From Clavelina lepadiformis (Eukaryota > Chordata > Ascidiacea > Aplousobranchia > Clavelinidae), in assembly GCF_947623445.1 (NCBI RefSeq), contig NC_135243.1, forward strand, positions 8,372,501 to 8,436,500: DNA of 64,000 nt. The letters run 5' to 3'. A model generated the notes under the pieces. The model saw nothing but the letters and a program-made list of their open reading frames with translations. It was not told where the DNA came from and made no database searches. Shown here one piece after another: positions 12,680 to 24,782 of the stretch (within the stretch, counting starts at the first letter, position 1; each line of letters begins with the position of its first letter). The position numbers and the translations under genes were made by a program.

Positions 12680-13239
12680 ACGTTTCTCAAAGATAAACCA
12701 CCTTTTCAATCACCTCAAGTCAGCAGATTTGAAAGAGAAAATTCCATGAAAAGCTGCTTTCTACTCAACGAGGCCTCCGTGTTGCAATAGTTGAACATAA
12801 ATAGAAACAAAAACCAAAGTTGAGTCAAAGTTGTTGCTGGTTTGAAATAAAATGTCCCTTCGTAAGATGATACAATTCTTGTTATAAACTCTTACGAGTT
12901 CGTCATGATTGTTATTGATAAAAGCAGCCTTGAGTTTTGCACGGTGAGGAAAATGTTGTAAGGCATTTCTGTGCCAGAAAAAGCATTTGTGTGGCATTTT
13001 GCAGTATATAATTCAAATCTTAAACGTATTGTTGTATCATAATGCTTTCGCAAAAGACTTATTGTCGCAAAATTCTTCTGCATTGAAAGTAAAGTTTGAA
13101 GTAGCAGAAGCGCTAGCTAGCACAATTAAGACTAACAGTGCTTAATTTTTGTCTGAAGCAGGAGAAGTATTAATTAATATTATTTCTGAACGTGTTGATG
13201 GAGAAAAATCGGTTGTCAATGTAAGGAAGTTTGTTTGTT

Positions 13240-15630
13240 TCAAACAATCACTGACTGCTCTCTTACCTTTTTCACTTTGTCATTAGCAATCCAACCCAAG
13301 CATGGCAATGAAGACCTTTCATAAGTGTTTGCTTTAAATAATATCAATACCAACCTTCTATCAGCAACAATAGGCTTTAATTTCTGTATAAATAGTGGGC
13401 AGGCAACGTTCTAGAAATAAATCGACAGAAAAAATGGTTGTTTGAACTGTTGTACTTTAAAGTACAACATGCTTCGGCTTAGCCTGAAGTAATAGATTAA
13501 GCTGAAGCCGGAATTTTTAGGAGTAAAATACGCCGACCCAGAAGGCAGGCGGCAAGAAAAAACTAGTTTAATGCATCGCATTCAGGTGGTAAATGTAACC
13601 TAGAATTTTTTGTGGCTTTTATTTGTTAATTTTTCAAAAATCATGATTAATTTTTTACAGAAAAAATAAAATCTTTCAAAATGCATCCAAGGCTAGGTCA
13701 GTTTGCTTCCAATCTCACAAGAGGTGCTTTGCTCGGATTGAGCATATCTTTTCAAATAAATACCCAATGGATTTATACTCCAACTGAAAGAGTAGGCCTG
13801 TATCAGGTTTGCACACCGGATTGCACAGCTCTCCGTCAGTACATAGATTCAATTGTAAAATAAACATGAATGTTTTTACACAATAAAATGTTTTGTAACT
13901 ATTCTGCTCAAATACGGTTACACGAAGTGCCGGCTATTTTCATAGGATATGTCATAGCCTAACTGGTGGGCGCGGGGCGGTGGCTCAGTCTTCGTAAATA
14001 ACGTTACTGTAGGCAAAATAGCCAATCAATTCACAACGTAACAAGCACAGTACTGTATTATGACTTACTGAAACCTATATCAAACTGCTATTCGTTGTTT
14101 TTACGTTTGCCATAAATGTCATTTTTTAGCCTGGACAGCAGCAGACCCATACACAGCTTCGTACGTGACTCGCATACTCATTATTATTGCTGATATTTTC
14201 ATGGGCTTTACCTTTATATCATGGTTTAAGGGATGGTGCAGCAACCTGGAAACATTAAAAACTGTCCTAAAGATAGAAGGAACTTTCAGTATTTTTACCG
14301 GTAAGAAGACATAATGCAGTTCAATTGCAAGAACGGTAGCTAACGCCTGGCAAAGTTTTTACGATCATGGATAGGTTTTCCACGACAACCTTACTAACAT
14401 TATGCTTTAAAAGGTTTGTTCATGCTCATTGGGGTGATATGCTTTACGGCTATTGCACCCACTGCATCAAATATTTCTGCTGGTTGGGTATATGGATATT
14501 GCTATGCTGTTTACTGGGTACTGGCAATCTTCTGGATTGGCGTAGGCATCATTAATACCTATTCTAGCACTTCAGACGCAACGGAAGTAAGTTTGGAAGT
14601 TATTAAGGCAATAAAAGTTATATACTGTACGTTACGGCTATTAGTTATCTTCACAGACTAGTGTTTGAAACAGACCTAACACGAATACTGTACCATGTGA
14701 CCAATGGTTTTATCATTTTCTTTACGGAAAAATTTGTTTTGGTATTATCTGGTCATAACACTATTGATTAATTAATTATCGGAATGGGTTTTACATTTAT
14801 CACATGATATAGTATTGAAAACATCAAAATTGATGATGGCGTGTGCTGTGGTGTATTTTACCTCATGGAGCTAGACGTCACACAAACATGAGGCAGTTGT
14901 AAAAGTCAACATAAGACTGATTGTAATTGATCGTCTCGTTATGATTGCGTGTTAACACCGTTCTATTACTTTTACCAAGAAATAAACATGCAAACAAACG
15001 GTACATATCCATTGTATTATTCTATATTGCAAGAAGAAATTATTATGAGATATTTTGATAATGCAAACCAAAGGTTTGTTAATTGTTTATGTTTTACTTT
15101 GAAGGAATATGATTGGTGCGGACGTTACAAGCCTAAAACTTGTGCTGGAGGAGAAAAGAGCGCACCCGTTGATTATAATTCGACCAACAATTGAAGAAAC
15201 CCGTTATAGTATTTTCTTCTTTGGCATCTGTACCTTGTCGTTGGGTTTGAAATGGCAAAAAAATTCTCCCTTGTTTGAAAATAGCGGATTTATGTAACCT
15301 GTAAGAAATTAAACTTTTAAGATGCAGCAAAAGCAGTTTTTTAAACTTCAAAGATAACACCACTTGTATTACTGCTCTCGTATGTACTGCATTTATACAT
15401 AAAAATACTGCATTTATATAATGTTGCACATGTCATACGTTTATATTTTTTTCAATTCGGTAATATTTTTATTTCAATGGTGCTGTATTACTTTTGTTGA
15501 CGTATACAGGGTAATTTTACTAATTTTTGTGTACTCTGTACAAAGGTGAAAGCTGTATTATTTATTGTTATAAAACTGCTAGGTTGACTGAAAGGAGTCA
15601 TAGGCCTGAAATAAACATCTAACGTTGTCA
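13240..15630. repeat. right arm of the inverted duplication
   Basis: Reverse-orientation counterpart of 3720-7700. Coding parts are almost identical to the left arm; introns and flanks have drifted more and carry indels. It lacks the hAT insertion and about 0.5 kb found upstream of exon 1 in the left arm. Confidence 0.9.
13681..15194 (+). CDS. tetraspan claudin/PMP22-like membrane protein, copy B
   Basis: Four exons: 13681-13834, 14130-14300, 14414-14586 and 15105-15194. All phases agree, giving an intact 195-aa protein. Exon 1 is the same as in copy A. Exon 2 differs at a few residues (GFTFISW against GFTIISW; WCSNLET against WCSRLET), and exon 3 has GWVYGY against GWEYGY. The first donor is GTCAGT here but GTAAGT in copy A, so splicing of intron 1 may be weaker. 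The claudin-like loop (W30, GLY 39-41, C44, C48) and four membrane segments are preserved. Both copies being open argues for recent duplication or continued use; which family member this is cannot be told from sequence alone. Confidence 0.8.
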
Positions 15631-18021
15631 GAATTACGCTTTGGGATATGTATTGGCAATTTTGTACTACACTACTACAGGTTACTTATATATGTATCAC
15701 AGTGCGCGAGTAGTAATCAGCCGCAAGCGAGTTACACACCAAAATAAACCAAGTGCTGAGATCCGTGTAAAGAAATACACTACCATCAGTTATTATGCTG
15801 TCCGCCACTGTTCCTTTCACCAATATCAGCACGAAGTGACTATACGTGCAGCTTTATGCTCATGGGCGGTGGATTTTGTTTTGTTAGCTGCAGGTTTGGC
15901 GTAAAGAAAATACCGTACATCGAGTTAATTTTTAGCGACATGCAGCAGGTGTAATCGCAGTTGCAATAACGAAAAAATATCCTGTTTTCACCAATGAATT
16001 TCTTTTCCTTCGTTGTAATGTTATGAGAAAATGTGATATCATTATATGAATTGGTTCAATGGACGATGTATGCTGTAAATAGCTTATTGTATGGACAGGT
16101 GCTAATCAGCAACAAATCTATCACCCCGCTCTTTCTCAACAATGCTTCTGCAGTCACGGTAAAATTTTCCCCGCACCTGTAAATCTTTTGTCTGAACCGT
16201 AAACCTATAACGTTTATTTACTCAAGCCAACGTTCGGAAGAAAATATTTTCTCTACTTCTAGGACGCATTATTGTTAGCTCTGCTTAAGTAGTTGTGGAG
16301 TATTTAATCGGACTGTAGTCTATTGTAGAGTATTGGGCATGTGATATCATCTTGTGCTTGCGTTTTGTTTTCTTTGGGGTATCTTTTTGTCTTTGGCCTG
16401 TTATTTTTTTGAAAAAACAGAATTCAGGTTTCATCTCCACACTTTTGTCCAAAGTACCACATCCCTTTTCGTATAAACACTCCATATAAGTTAATATATA
16501 CACTATACAGAGCCAATAAGTACTGTAGAGCGGCGTGGCCAATGTCCTAAAAAAACATTTATTTCTTAATAAAACGTAACAAAAATATCATCGCTAAAAC
16601 GTATCTCAATATAGATAGAAGTAACAAAATGCAGCGAAACAGAACAATTTTTTAATTTGATAAATGTTTTAAAACATTTGCAAAAATTTGTTTCAAAATC
16701 ATTTTAAACGATTGCTTAAAAACTGATTTATACCATTGTATTATACAGTAACCTTTTTGAATGGCACAAAACGTATGCAGTTTAACCATAGTATACTAAG
16801 AGACATTTTTTATAGGCCTACTAGGGTTTAACATCATGTTGGTTTCTGCAGTGAGAATCACTCATCGTTGTGCGCTGTTGTTAAGCAATCTTACACAAGG
16901 CAAGGGTTGTGATTAACACACAACTGACCAGCGAAATTTTTAATAAAAACGTTTCCTTTAAATGTATAACCCACCTTGCAGCCGTCAAAAATGTAAGCCG
17001 CCCCAAGAATTGTTCTTGAGGATGTAAACCTCGGAAAGTCGGTTTCCGGTATCTGACTCCAAATTAAAAGACGAAGAGGGTTTCGATTTCTTTCCAGCTG
17101 TATCACTTAGCAAGAGCTACCCCAAACGTAATAGTTAAAAAAAAAACTTTAGGCCTAACTGTTGATCAGCAGTAGGCCTAACCCTACATGATTAAGTTTA
17201 AATTTTAAGGGAAGATACCCAAACAGCGTTGAGGACACATCAAAGTCAACGCGTTGTAGCCCCAACAAAGACAAGGCCATGGCTAAAACCATATTTCACC
17301 AAAATAAACTCCCTGAACTCTGCGTCACGCAGGGAAGTGAACAGTTAGTTAAGTGACCTGAATCGTTGCCTGAACAATTTCTGTAAAAGCACTCACCCGA
17401 TTGGGCGTCATGATGAATTGGTTGGAAATTCGTTGAATCTGCTTTCTCAGTAACTTTGCGATTGGTCGGCCGTTTTAAACAACACCTGCACATTAATTAA
17501 ACAGTAGCATTGCCGCGCCAGTCACGTGTGATTATATTATTTCAATATACAGTATGGCTCAGGTGTGGACCTTTAGAAAACATGGGGCGGCAGATGACTT
17601 GAAGATGGTGTCACCCATAAAAGCTAAATGCAAAAAATAAAAACATTTTTGTCTTCAAGCCAAACAAAAAGCAAGCTAAATATGGCTGAACCAATCAGGC
17701 CATTATCGAAACAGTTTCAAGCCAATACCTCTGAGACGACAACCAGTCACACACGATAGCAAAACGTTTCCATGTTGCAATAAATTTATTTAATTATTTG
17801 TGAGGGGTGCGAGGAGATCAACAAAATAAACAAACACAGATTTTCTTATCAGAAATCACTTATGTTAATTTCTGCAAGTTAAAATATGACATTCGTAATT
17901 TTACGACACTGTATAGTCATGGTTATTGCAAAGGCGCAAATATTACCTATAATAAAAAATTCTCTACATTGTGCAACGTACAAGATTGCCACAGCATTGA
18001 AATAATCGTGTACTGAATAAG
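15631..18021. other. intergenic, with a doubtful two-exon minus-strand frame
   Basis: No recognisable gene. On the minus strand a frame starting MCRCCLKRPTNRK at 17493 reaches a GTGAGT donor near 17397. A following open exon (17105-16975) is in matching phase. I recognise no family and see no convincing continuation, so this is only a candidate. Confidence 0.3.
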
Positions 18022-18027
18022 TTTATT
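18022..18027 (-). terminator. candidate poly(A) signal of ALDH5A1
   Basis: An AATAAA on the minus strand lies about 375 nt downstream of the ALDH5A1 stop. It is placed by motif only. Confidence 0.4.
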
Positions 18028-18401
18028 CAGAAAAAATTGAAAATGTCTGGGAGTGAAGTTTTGAAAATTTGGCTATACGACTTACACGCAGAACAATTTT
18101 GAGGAGCCAAAACGACAAAAACATATGAATTAATAGTACACATTTCGTTGGCTACATTCAACATTATTAACGTACTGATGGCAATTTGCTCGTTTTGCGT
18201 GTCTTATAAAAGCTAACTTCAAGAACCTTGATTAATTAGTAATAAGCTTTTCTAGAAGCACTACCTGTAATGCACCAGATTCTGTACCACTACAGTAGAC
18301 GGTAACTATTTAGCACAGTAATGATTAACATCCGCATATTAAGCTCAATTATAATGAACTGAGTGCAACTGCAGTACAAATATTGTTTCAACAACTTTCA
18401 A

Positions 18402-21400
18402 TTAAACGTTCCAACACATGTATTTCACTTCCATGAATTCGTCCAACGCATAACATGAACTCTCACGTCCAAGACCCGACTCTTTTACGCCACCAAACGG
18501 TGCTTCGCAAGTGCTCACCATACCCTCATTGATTCCAACCATTCCTACTTCTAACTGCTCGGCAACACGCCAGCATTGGGCAACATCGTTTGAGAAGAAA
18601 TACCCTGAAAGGCAAAATCAACATTCTTTTACTGAAAAGAAAAATTTATACCGGAAACGGTCAGCAGGTGATTCGGTTTCTTGCATGGGTTAAATATTTC
18701 ATGAAAATAAGCGTTAAGGATTTTATTTGTGAGAGGGTAAATCTAAAACATGGACGGTTCAGCTGTGTTTTACACTGGAATACGAAACTGCCAAGATGAG
18801 AAATGACATTACTTGTGTCCATCCGCTAACCGAGTCTATGCAGTGTATTCTATGCATTTATGCATATCATTACATAAAATTCCATATCATTACTGTACAT
18901 ATCCATCGTTATGTATTGGACTTGCACTAACTTCTTTAGGGGCGCTCTTTCAATAGAAAGAAAATTTACACTTCATACCTGCGAGTCCTGATCTTGTATT
19001 ATTTGCCATTGCAAGAACCTCCTCCTCAGTTTCAAACCTGCAGGAAATGCATAGTATCAGCAGATTCGCTTTTCTTGAGACATACACTTAACTCCAGTAC
19101 TGATTTTTTAGTACTCAAGTATACATAAGTGATTTTGTATACTTTAATATACCCAAGTACTTGAAGATATGCACTTTGTGTTTTTCTACTGTGATTTGAG
19201 TTGGTGTTCTAGTACTTACTGAATATTGTATAGTACTCATATTTATTCATAAGTATTTTGATAACTTAAGGTACTTATACTTGAAGTGTAAAGTTAGTAC
19301 TTGTATGTAGCTCTGAAAGCTGTTTATTAATTATTATTACTTCTAATCAGTAAGTAAGTTATCACATTCACCCAATCAAATGTAAACTTTGTGGCAGCTT
19401 ACTTTATAATTGGAGCAAGAGGTCCAAAAGTTTCTTCATGGCAACATTTCATGTCCAGATTCACGTCTGTGATAATTGTTGGGAGATAAACACCCCCTTC
19501 ACCCCTTGAACCTCCCATGACCACCTTACCACCTTTCTTAATGGCATCTTGGACCTGGTCTTCAACCTAAACAGATAGAAAGAGATTTATGGATAAGCTA
19601 GATACAGAATTGCCTAAGTATTTTATGTTTATTCAATGGGCAAGTCTTATGAAAAATGCAACTTAACAAACACGATAAAAGGTTGCTGCAAAACTTGGAT
19701 TTCAAATCACACAGTGACATAGTCACAACATCAGCATATCTTAATGAATTACTACTATCACCTTCAAAATGGCCTTTTCATTAATCAGCGGACCAAAAGA
19801 AATACCGGAGTCCATAGGGTTTCCAATCTTTAGGTCTTTTTTCACTGCACGAGCCAGAACTTGCACATATTCATCATAAATTTTCTCTTGCACGTAGATT
19901 CTGTTTGGGCATACGCAAGTCTACAAAGTTGAAAAACTAGTTAACATGTAAATAATTAATCAAGGAATAATTTAACACAAATACAAAAGTAGAGCCTTAC
20001 CAATAAATATGCAAAAATGCAATGATAAATGGTAAGAATACAAATTAGTGTACTCCAATTTCAGTTTTCTGTTTTATCTTTACCTGTCCCATATATCTAA
20101 ACTTGCTTATCATGGTATTCATAACAGCTTTGTTGATGTCAGCTGAGTTAAAAACGATAAAAGGAGCAAGACCACCCAATTCCATCGCAACCTTCTTAAC
20201 AGTACCAGAAGCTTGCTTCAACAGAATCTGGAATGAAAATGCAAATTAAGGTACCGGAAAAAGATCACAGACTGTGACTATAATACATACTTTTCCGGTA
20301 GCTGTTGATCCAGTAAAAGACAATGCCATCACACCCGGATGCTGGGAGATCACTTCACCCACTTCAGGAGCTTTCTCTCTTGAGCATGGTAAAATGTTAA
20401 GCACGCCATCTGGAAGTTTTGCTTTCTCAGCCAACTACAACGTAAAATTTATTCCATAATGGCCTTGTTTGAGTAACATTATGTACAAAAGTTTGAACTT
20501 TAAGTGCAAGTTTGATGTAGCATGTATATATGCATTCACAATAAAAGACACAAGTGCAATTCAACAAATGTACGACACATTAGAATAGCAGTGATACTCG
20601 GTACTATGTGATATGGCTATAACATAAGCTCCATATTTACTTTTGCAATTGCAAGTGCAGAAAATGGTGTGTCTTCTGCAGGTTTTAAAACCACAGTACA
20701 TCCGGCAGCAATTGCTGCACAAGCTTTGCGAGTGATCATGGCAATGGGGAAATTCCACTGAGAAGCAAATAATTATTATAATTATAATCAATACTAAAAT
20801 TGCAATCAAACACGCATTATCATGACAGCAGCCAACAACTTTAAAACAGAAATCAATACCAATATACGTCATGTATAAAGAAAACAACAGAAATATTTTA
20901 ACTTGTAACACAAATAGAGATCTATGAAATAACAAATATCGTTAAACTTCTAATGTAACAACAAATTACCGGGGTGATCATTCCCGCTACACCAATGGGT
21001 TGCTTGACTGTCATCATCCTTTTATTTTGCGAGGTGGTGGGAATAGTAATACCATAAGTTCTCTTTGATTCTTCTGCACACCACTCCAAGAAAGACGCTG
21101 CATAATTGACTTCACCAATAGATTCCTGAAGTGGTTTACCCTGCAATGGCAATGGTAACACTTCAACACATTAAAGCAATTATGTGAGACTCTTAAGCAT
21201 TTATTTAGCACTCAAATGATACTAACATGTAGTATCACATGTACTTACATTTTCCACAGTTATAAGTTGAGCCAAAGTCTGTTTATTTTCAATCATGAGT
21301 TCATACCACCTTCTAAATATTGCAGCTCTTTGCTAAAGAAAAATGCAAGTGTGAATACAATCACCAACAAATGGACAAAACATGAGGTAATAAACACAGT

Positions 21401-21722
21401 TGCCAAGAAGTCAGAAATACAAGCACATAAGCAAAACTAAAATCAAAAGTATGTAGAAATGTATAGAACGTACCTTGGCACAAGTGTTTTTCCAGCTCTT
21501 AAATGCATCCTTTGCACATTTCACTGCATTTTCAGTATCTTGTCTAGAGCAGTCTGCTGCTTGTCCAACATTCTCTCCATTAAATGGGTTTAAGACAGGA
21601 AAAGTTGCCCTAGCAGATTGCCACTTGCCATTAACATAATACTTATCTGTGATAAACTTTTCCATATTTCTCACGCTGTAGCTCCTTGAGTGCTGAACAA
21701 GCCCTGACAAGTTTTTGAGCAT
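18402..21722 (-). CDS. ALDH5A1: succinate-semialdehyde dehydrogenase, mitochondrial
   Basis: Oxidises succinate semialdehyde to succinate with NAD+, the last step of GABA catabolism, in the mitochondrial matrix. Ten exons on the minus strand: 21722-21474, 21332-21249, 21140-20970, 20757-20641, 20434-20291, 20227-20084, 19920-19762, 19566-19403, 19037-18979 and 18604-18402. All are phase-consistent; 497 aa from this ATG. Landmarks in order: [21 protein letters not shown] and [12 protein letters not shown] (NAD site), [19 protein letters not shown] with the catalytic Glu, GQTCVCPN with the catalytic Cys and the second, redox-switch Cys of [14 protein letters not shown], and [13 protein letters not shown]. 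An upstream in-frame ATG at 21836 would add 38 residues of targeting peptide; both N-termini are basic and lack acids. It is head to head with the collectrin-like gene. Confidence 0.95.
19090..19320. repeat. AGTACTT-rich stretch in ALDH5A1 intron 8
   Basis: The motifs AGTACTT, AAGTACTT and AGTACTCA recur about ten times in both orientations between exons 8 and 9. The stretch looks like a decayed short repeat or MITE; I could not define ends. Confidence 0.4.
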
Positions 21723-21836
21723 AGAAACGGCCACGTGAAAAGACGCTGGGTTGTAAAAGGAACATCTGCTAGTGTTTACAGACAATGTTTGAGCAGTAAT
21801 ATAGCAAACTTTGTTGAAACCATGTCTGATAGTCAT

Positions 21837-22622
21837 CGCAAATGTGCTATGATCCCTAAGAAGTTGGCACCACACTGGAAAATTTAGTTTGCCATAATAT
21901 ACTAATTCTAATTCTGTATAAACATAGAAATTATAGGAAGAATTAAGGTAAATATGGTAATTAACTTGATAGATTGTAGACGACCAAGTGATGTGGAGTG
22001 ATAAAAGAGCAGTGGCCTGAGAAGCAATGATGGAAGTAAATAAAATGCTAACAAGTACAGGAAGTTCAACAATTAGAAAGCACAAACAATATAATATAAA
22101 AATTTTGAGCTACGAAAATCCTTAAAGCTTGAAGCATCAAAACCTTAGATTCATTAATAATTTCTTACCCAGCAAAAATGTTGACCATGTCAGGCAAAGC
22201 AAACAAAAGTGTTCATGGTAAATATTTACCATCGTGACGTGACAATGCTTAGTAACTTTCCACAATGAGCTACCAAAAATTTATTGACGACTCAGTCCTT
22301 TTTAAAAAGCTTTGGATCTTTTCTACTTAAACGTAATATTTTAGTTATAGAATCTCTTACATGTCAAACGTGAATACCTAGCACAAGTCATTTTATGAAA
22401 ATTATCAATAAACTGGCTATTGGTATGGATATGTGCTGTTACTACAGCATATTAGTAGGTGTTTGTAACTAAACACAAAGTTTTTTTCTAAATAATTTAT
22501 AATAAATCAGACTTAAATTCTTCAAAACAACTAAACAGTATTTTATGTCATTTATAGTTTAGTTAGTAAAAATCTGTTCCAAGATAAGAAAAGTAGTAGA
22601 GTTGAGAAAGTAGTTCAAGTTA
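21837..22622. promoter_or_regulatory. shared upstream region of two divergent genes
   Basis: ALDH5A1 starts to the left (minus) and the collectrin-like gene to the right (plus), leaving about 0.8 kb between start codons. The only long open frame here is the upstream extension of ALDH5A1 exon 1, which is probably 5' leader. No clear TATA box is assigned; a shared promoter is inferred from layout. Confidence 0.4.
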
Positions 22623-24782
22623 ATGAAGATGAAAATCTTTCTCATCTTGAGTTTGTTCATAGCAAGAGGTAAGGCATAAATCTAGAACATTAGGAGTTAA
22701 TTGGTAGAAAGATAGACATTAAAAACTTTAAAATCTACTTGGTGACGAATAGAGTTTCTTTAACATCTAGGTAGAATTCACAACTCTACATGTAAACAGT
22801 ACTTAAAAGGAATACCTCCAAGTATTCTTTCTCATACTGCTATGGTGATAACAAAATTTTAGGCTTAGTAAATAATTCATAGTATTTTGATTTTAAATGT
22901 TGAATGATTTTATAGTGGTTTTGTACAATTAACATCAGCCATATCGGGTTCAACCTTGCAAAAATGTATAACTATTACTTTTCCAATACCAACTACAATT
23001 ATTACCATACTACAACAGATGCAGCTTGATTGTAATATTAAAGATTATTCAAAAAAAAAATCTATAACATTTTCTACTAGAATTAGATAACAGTCTAAGT
23101 CACACAATTTACAACAAAATTAGCATAATGGTAAAAAACAACTGATTATGCGTATGTGTTAAGAATTATTTATCTTTTTGTCCTATCAGGTTCCTCATTA
23201 ACCTGTGATCCTGCATCAAATGAAGTAAAAGTTACTGTAAAATTAGCAGATCCTTCTGAGGTGAATTTATACATGTAAACTGAATGAATGAATGTGTACA
23301 ACTGTTAACTGCACATACTAAATAAAAAATTTCTTAAGTGTTATCTCAAATAGACTGTAACAAGTTTTTAAATGTGACCAGGTACATATGCCTTCAAATA
23401 TACGTTACATGCCTTACGATACTTCTACTAACTACCGAAAAACTATCAGAAAAAGATATTGTTGCTTAAAATGATATTCAGTAGTATCACAGCAAGAATC
23501 TCATTACATTACATTAGATAACAATTGACATGATGTACAAAGCTTATTTAAAAACCATGATATTTTGTTATCGCAGTTTGACGATTATGATCAGTATTTA
23601 TTCAAAGGACTCGTTGCTTATTCATTGCAAAAGTACTGTGGCACCACAACATGTAAACCTTCAAGCCTGGAAGAAACAGAGTAAGTTAAGTATAGTTATT
23701 CAATCTGGTTTTATTATGATTTGAAGACAAACCTCTGCTATAAAACGAATGGTTAACAAGCCGGACATAGTAGATAGTTAATAATGGTGCATTATATGGC
23801 TAGCCAAACTTTTCTTATTATGTTAATGAAATATGCTTACATAATAATATACATATTTGTTTTAAATGAATCAATAGTAAAAATTGAGTTAATGAAATTA
23901 ATGTTTTGCTCAGCACTGTCAACGTGCACATTAGTAATAAAACAGATCGATTTGCAATGTGTGTGGCTGTTGACGACTGCACTATTGACACTTTGACAAA
24001 AGCTATCAAGTGAGACAAAGTTTTACTTCATACACATTGTTTGCTGAAAATAGGTTTTGACAAATTTATATAAAAAACATTAAACTTCACTGAATTATTT
24101 TCAATATCTTTATGTTCCTTAAAATGTAATTGTAGTTCAAAGTGGTTGTATGCTGTGTGCTTATATTTTTTCAGACAAAGCAAGCCACAATTCAACGGAG
24201 CTTTGGAACTTTCTGATACCGTTCTCTTGGTTGATGGAATTCCACCAACATTAAAACCGCAAACTATACCAGACTTTCCCACCTGGCTGATTCCTTTCAT
24301 CGTATTCATTTGCCTGACAGTCATTGCAGCAATAGCAATCATTGCCTACACTGTTCACCAAACGTGAGAAAATTTCTAATTGTACTCAGGATAATTTTTT
24401 ACATTGAATAACTGGCCTACAGACTTTGATTTGAATTAATTCGCAACATCTGTTGGATTATAATAACATGGATAGTTCAACCTTCTACAGTAAAAAACTT
24501 TTGTTAGCTTAAAGTTTGAACAATAATGAAACACACCTGAAATCTTTAGTGTCTTACAGTCAAGCATATATGAGATCTCAAGGGAAATACCGTAGCTTAC
24601 TTTCCCCAGTATATCACTAATTAAATCAATATTTTCACATTCTTGCTTTAAAATACATCTTTGCATTGACAATAAACAGAAAAAAACGAAAAAAGAGGAT
24701 GTTGAGCAGCTCAAGTGATGATGATGATGATGAAGACAGTGATCATATTTATGAGAACCCTGGTGCAGCTACACAGCTGTAA
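22623..24782 (+). CDS. collectrin-like (TMEM27 / ACE2-tail family) type I membrane protein
   Basis: Six exons: 22623-22668, 23190-23260, 23577-23680, 23935-24009, 24175-24363 and 24680-24782. Phases agree throughout; 195 aa. A signal peptide (1-16, MKMKIFLILSLFIARG) is followed by an ectodomain with Cys 21, 60, 65, 83 and 89 and an NKT glycosylation site at 75. The membrane segment is about 136-157, then KKRKKR, an acidic Asp run and IYENPG. It resembles vertebrate collectrin along its length: YLFKGLVAYSLQK against EYLFKAMVAFSMRK, RFAMCVAVDD against VSFWFVVTD, and ALELSDTVLLVDGIPPTLKP against AFFLNDQTLEFLKIPSTLAP, then a W-starting membrane segment. Collectrin and the ACE2 tail chaperone amino-acid transporters to the epithelial surface; that role here is inference. 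No peptidase domain is present. Confidence 0.8.

Larger units (their letters stand above)
7701..13239. other. loop between duplication arms, no complete gene
   Basis: No intact gene is supportable here. The region contains the SINE fragment at 9146-9235, a TACGTATAATTA-type short repeat near 8705-8750, the diverged exon-1 fragment at 12271-12336, and the CACGTG cluster at 12546-12679. The open frame at 9477-9791 (104 aa, hydrophobic) has no family resemblance that I recognise. Confidence 0.5.

Noticed and set aside
16975-17493. Minus-strand two-exon frame MCRCCLKRPTNRK...
   Set aside because: Phase-consistent, but no family, no convincing third exon and a competing frame in exon 2; kept only as a note in the intergenic entry.
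20274-20459. Plus-strand open frame
   Set aside because: It is the antisense shadow of ALDH5A1 exon 5.
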